Positions 10,717-10,944 of a stretch of DNA of 10,944 nt are shown piece after piece. A program made the position numbers and the translations under genes. This stretch comes from Baffinella frigidus (taxonomy: Eukaryota; Cryptophyceae; Cryptomonadales; Baffinellaceae). Location: positions 155,910 through 166,853 of the forward strand of contig MU646600.1 of NCBI GenBank assembly GCA_026770585.1, in the 5' to 3' direction. Within the stretch, counting starts at the first letter, position 1. Each line of letters begins with the position of its first letter. The notes under the pieces are model-generated. The model saw nothing but the letters and a program-made list of their open reading frames with translations, had not been told where the DNA came from and made no database searches.

Positions 10717-10802
10717 GGCCAGACCCCTAAACCTTGAGGTGGCGCGTCTGCGCGAGGGGGGTAACCTGGTGTAGTGTTCTGGTTGAGGGTTTTGGGGTTT
10801 AG
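10717..10802. other. Spacer between exon copies
   Basis: Short intron-like DNA: CCTAAACCTTGAGGTGGCGC, then GGTTGAGGGTTTTGGGGTTT-AG, whose final TTTAG forms a possible acceptor supplied by the telomere-like word itself. Confidence 0.4.
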
Positions 10803-10862
10803 GAGATGGAGGGTATGGTCGATAATCTGGACCGCAAGGGCACCACTACATCATCAAGCAAG
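10803..10862 (+). CDS. Shorter in-frame exon copy 9 with intact splice signals
   Basis: GGGTTTAG|GAGATGGAGG starts 20 open codons, E-M-E-G-M-V-D-N-L-D-R-K-G-T-T-T-S-S-S-K, ending AGCAAG|GTCGTT. The changes against the 10454 exon include silent ones (GAC/GAT, AAC/AAT, TCG/TCA). The frame, a TTTAG acceptor and a GT donor are all kept, so this could be a functional tandem exon. The next intron again begins with TTAGGGTG-type DNA. Confidence 0.45.
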
Positions 10863-10944
10863 GTCGTTAGGGTGTTTGGCTCTGTGTTTAGGGTCCAGGG
10901 CTCAGAGTGCAGAGATCAGAGTTTAGGGTTCAGGGCTCAGATGT
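10863..10944. repeat. Telomere-like intron DNA at the window end
   Basis: Degenerate TTTAGGG/CAGGGCTCAGA words run to the end of the window. Whether more exon copies follow cannot be seen. Confidence 0.5.

Overview
The window looks like nuclear DNA of a microbial eukaryote, most likely a photosynthetic protist. No open frame exceeds about 120 codons and there is no operon-like gene packing. Short GC3-rich coding stretches are bounded by AG acceptors and GT donors. Much of the remaining DNA is built on the 7-bp plant/green-algal telomere word TTTAGGG/CCCTAAA and one-base variants of it. Foldback (MITE-like) elements are dense. A prasinophyte-type green alga fits; a dinoflagellate or another TTTAGGG lineage cannot be excluded. 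I recognise no protein family, so the gene is described only as candidate exons of one or more unknown genes on the + strand.

Layout. 1-1340: three foldback elements, a CT-rich tract and a 33-nt candidate exon (943-975). 1380-2140: complex direct repeats. 2130-3590: telomere-like DNA (CCCTAAA orientation) holding a 100-nt candidate exon (2881-2980) and four decayed copies of it. 3596-3830: TGTAGGG minisatellite, then a 24-bp triplicate. 3880-4800: duplicated coding-like fragments, one copy next to a TA-flanked foldback. 4803-6010: a run of foldbacks and hairpins. 6109-6780: a 69-nt candidate exon and a roughly 200-240-bp tandem array made from it and TTTAGGG DNA. 6606-8380: a segmental duplication whose two copies give the filled and empty site of one foldback insertion. 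7140-8730: repeated copies of a 96-nt exon (best copy 8340-8435). 8836-9118: two copies of a further coding fragment, the second abutting a MITE. 9297-10944: a long array of copies of one exon, intact only near the end (10454-10555) and followed by two shorter frame-preserving copies.

The main pattern is that each plausible exon sits among partial, rearranged copies of itself that carry the flanking splice sites, and telomere-like repeats usually start within a few dozen bases of the donor. The best copies keep frame and splice sites; most others are truncated, stopped or interrupted by foldbacks. No RNA gene, promoter, CRISPR array or replication origin could be supported.
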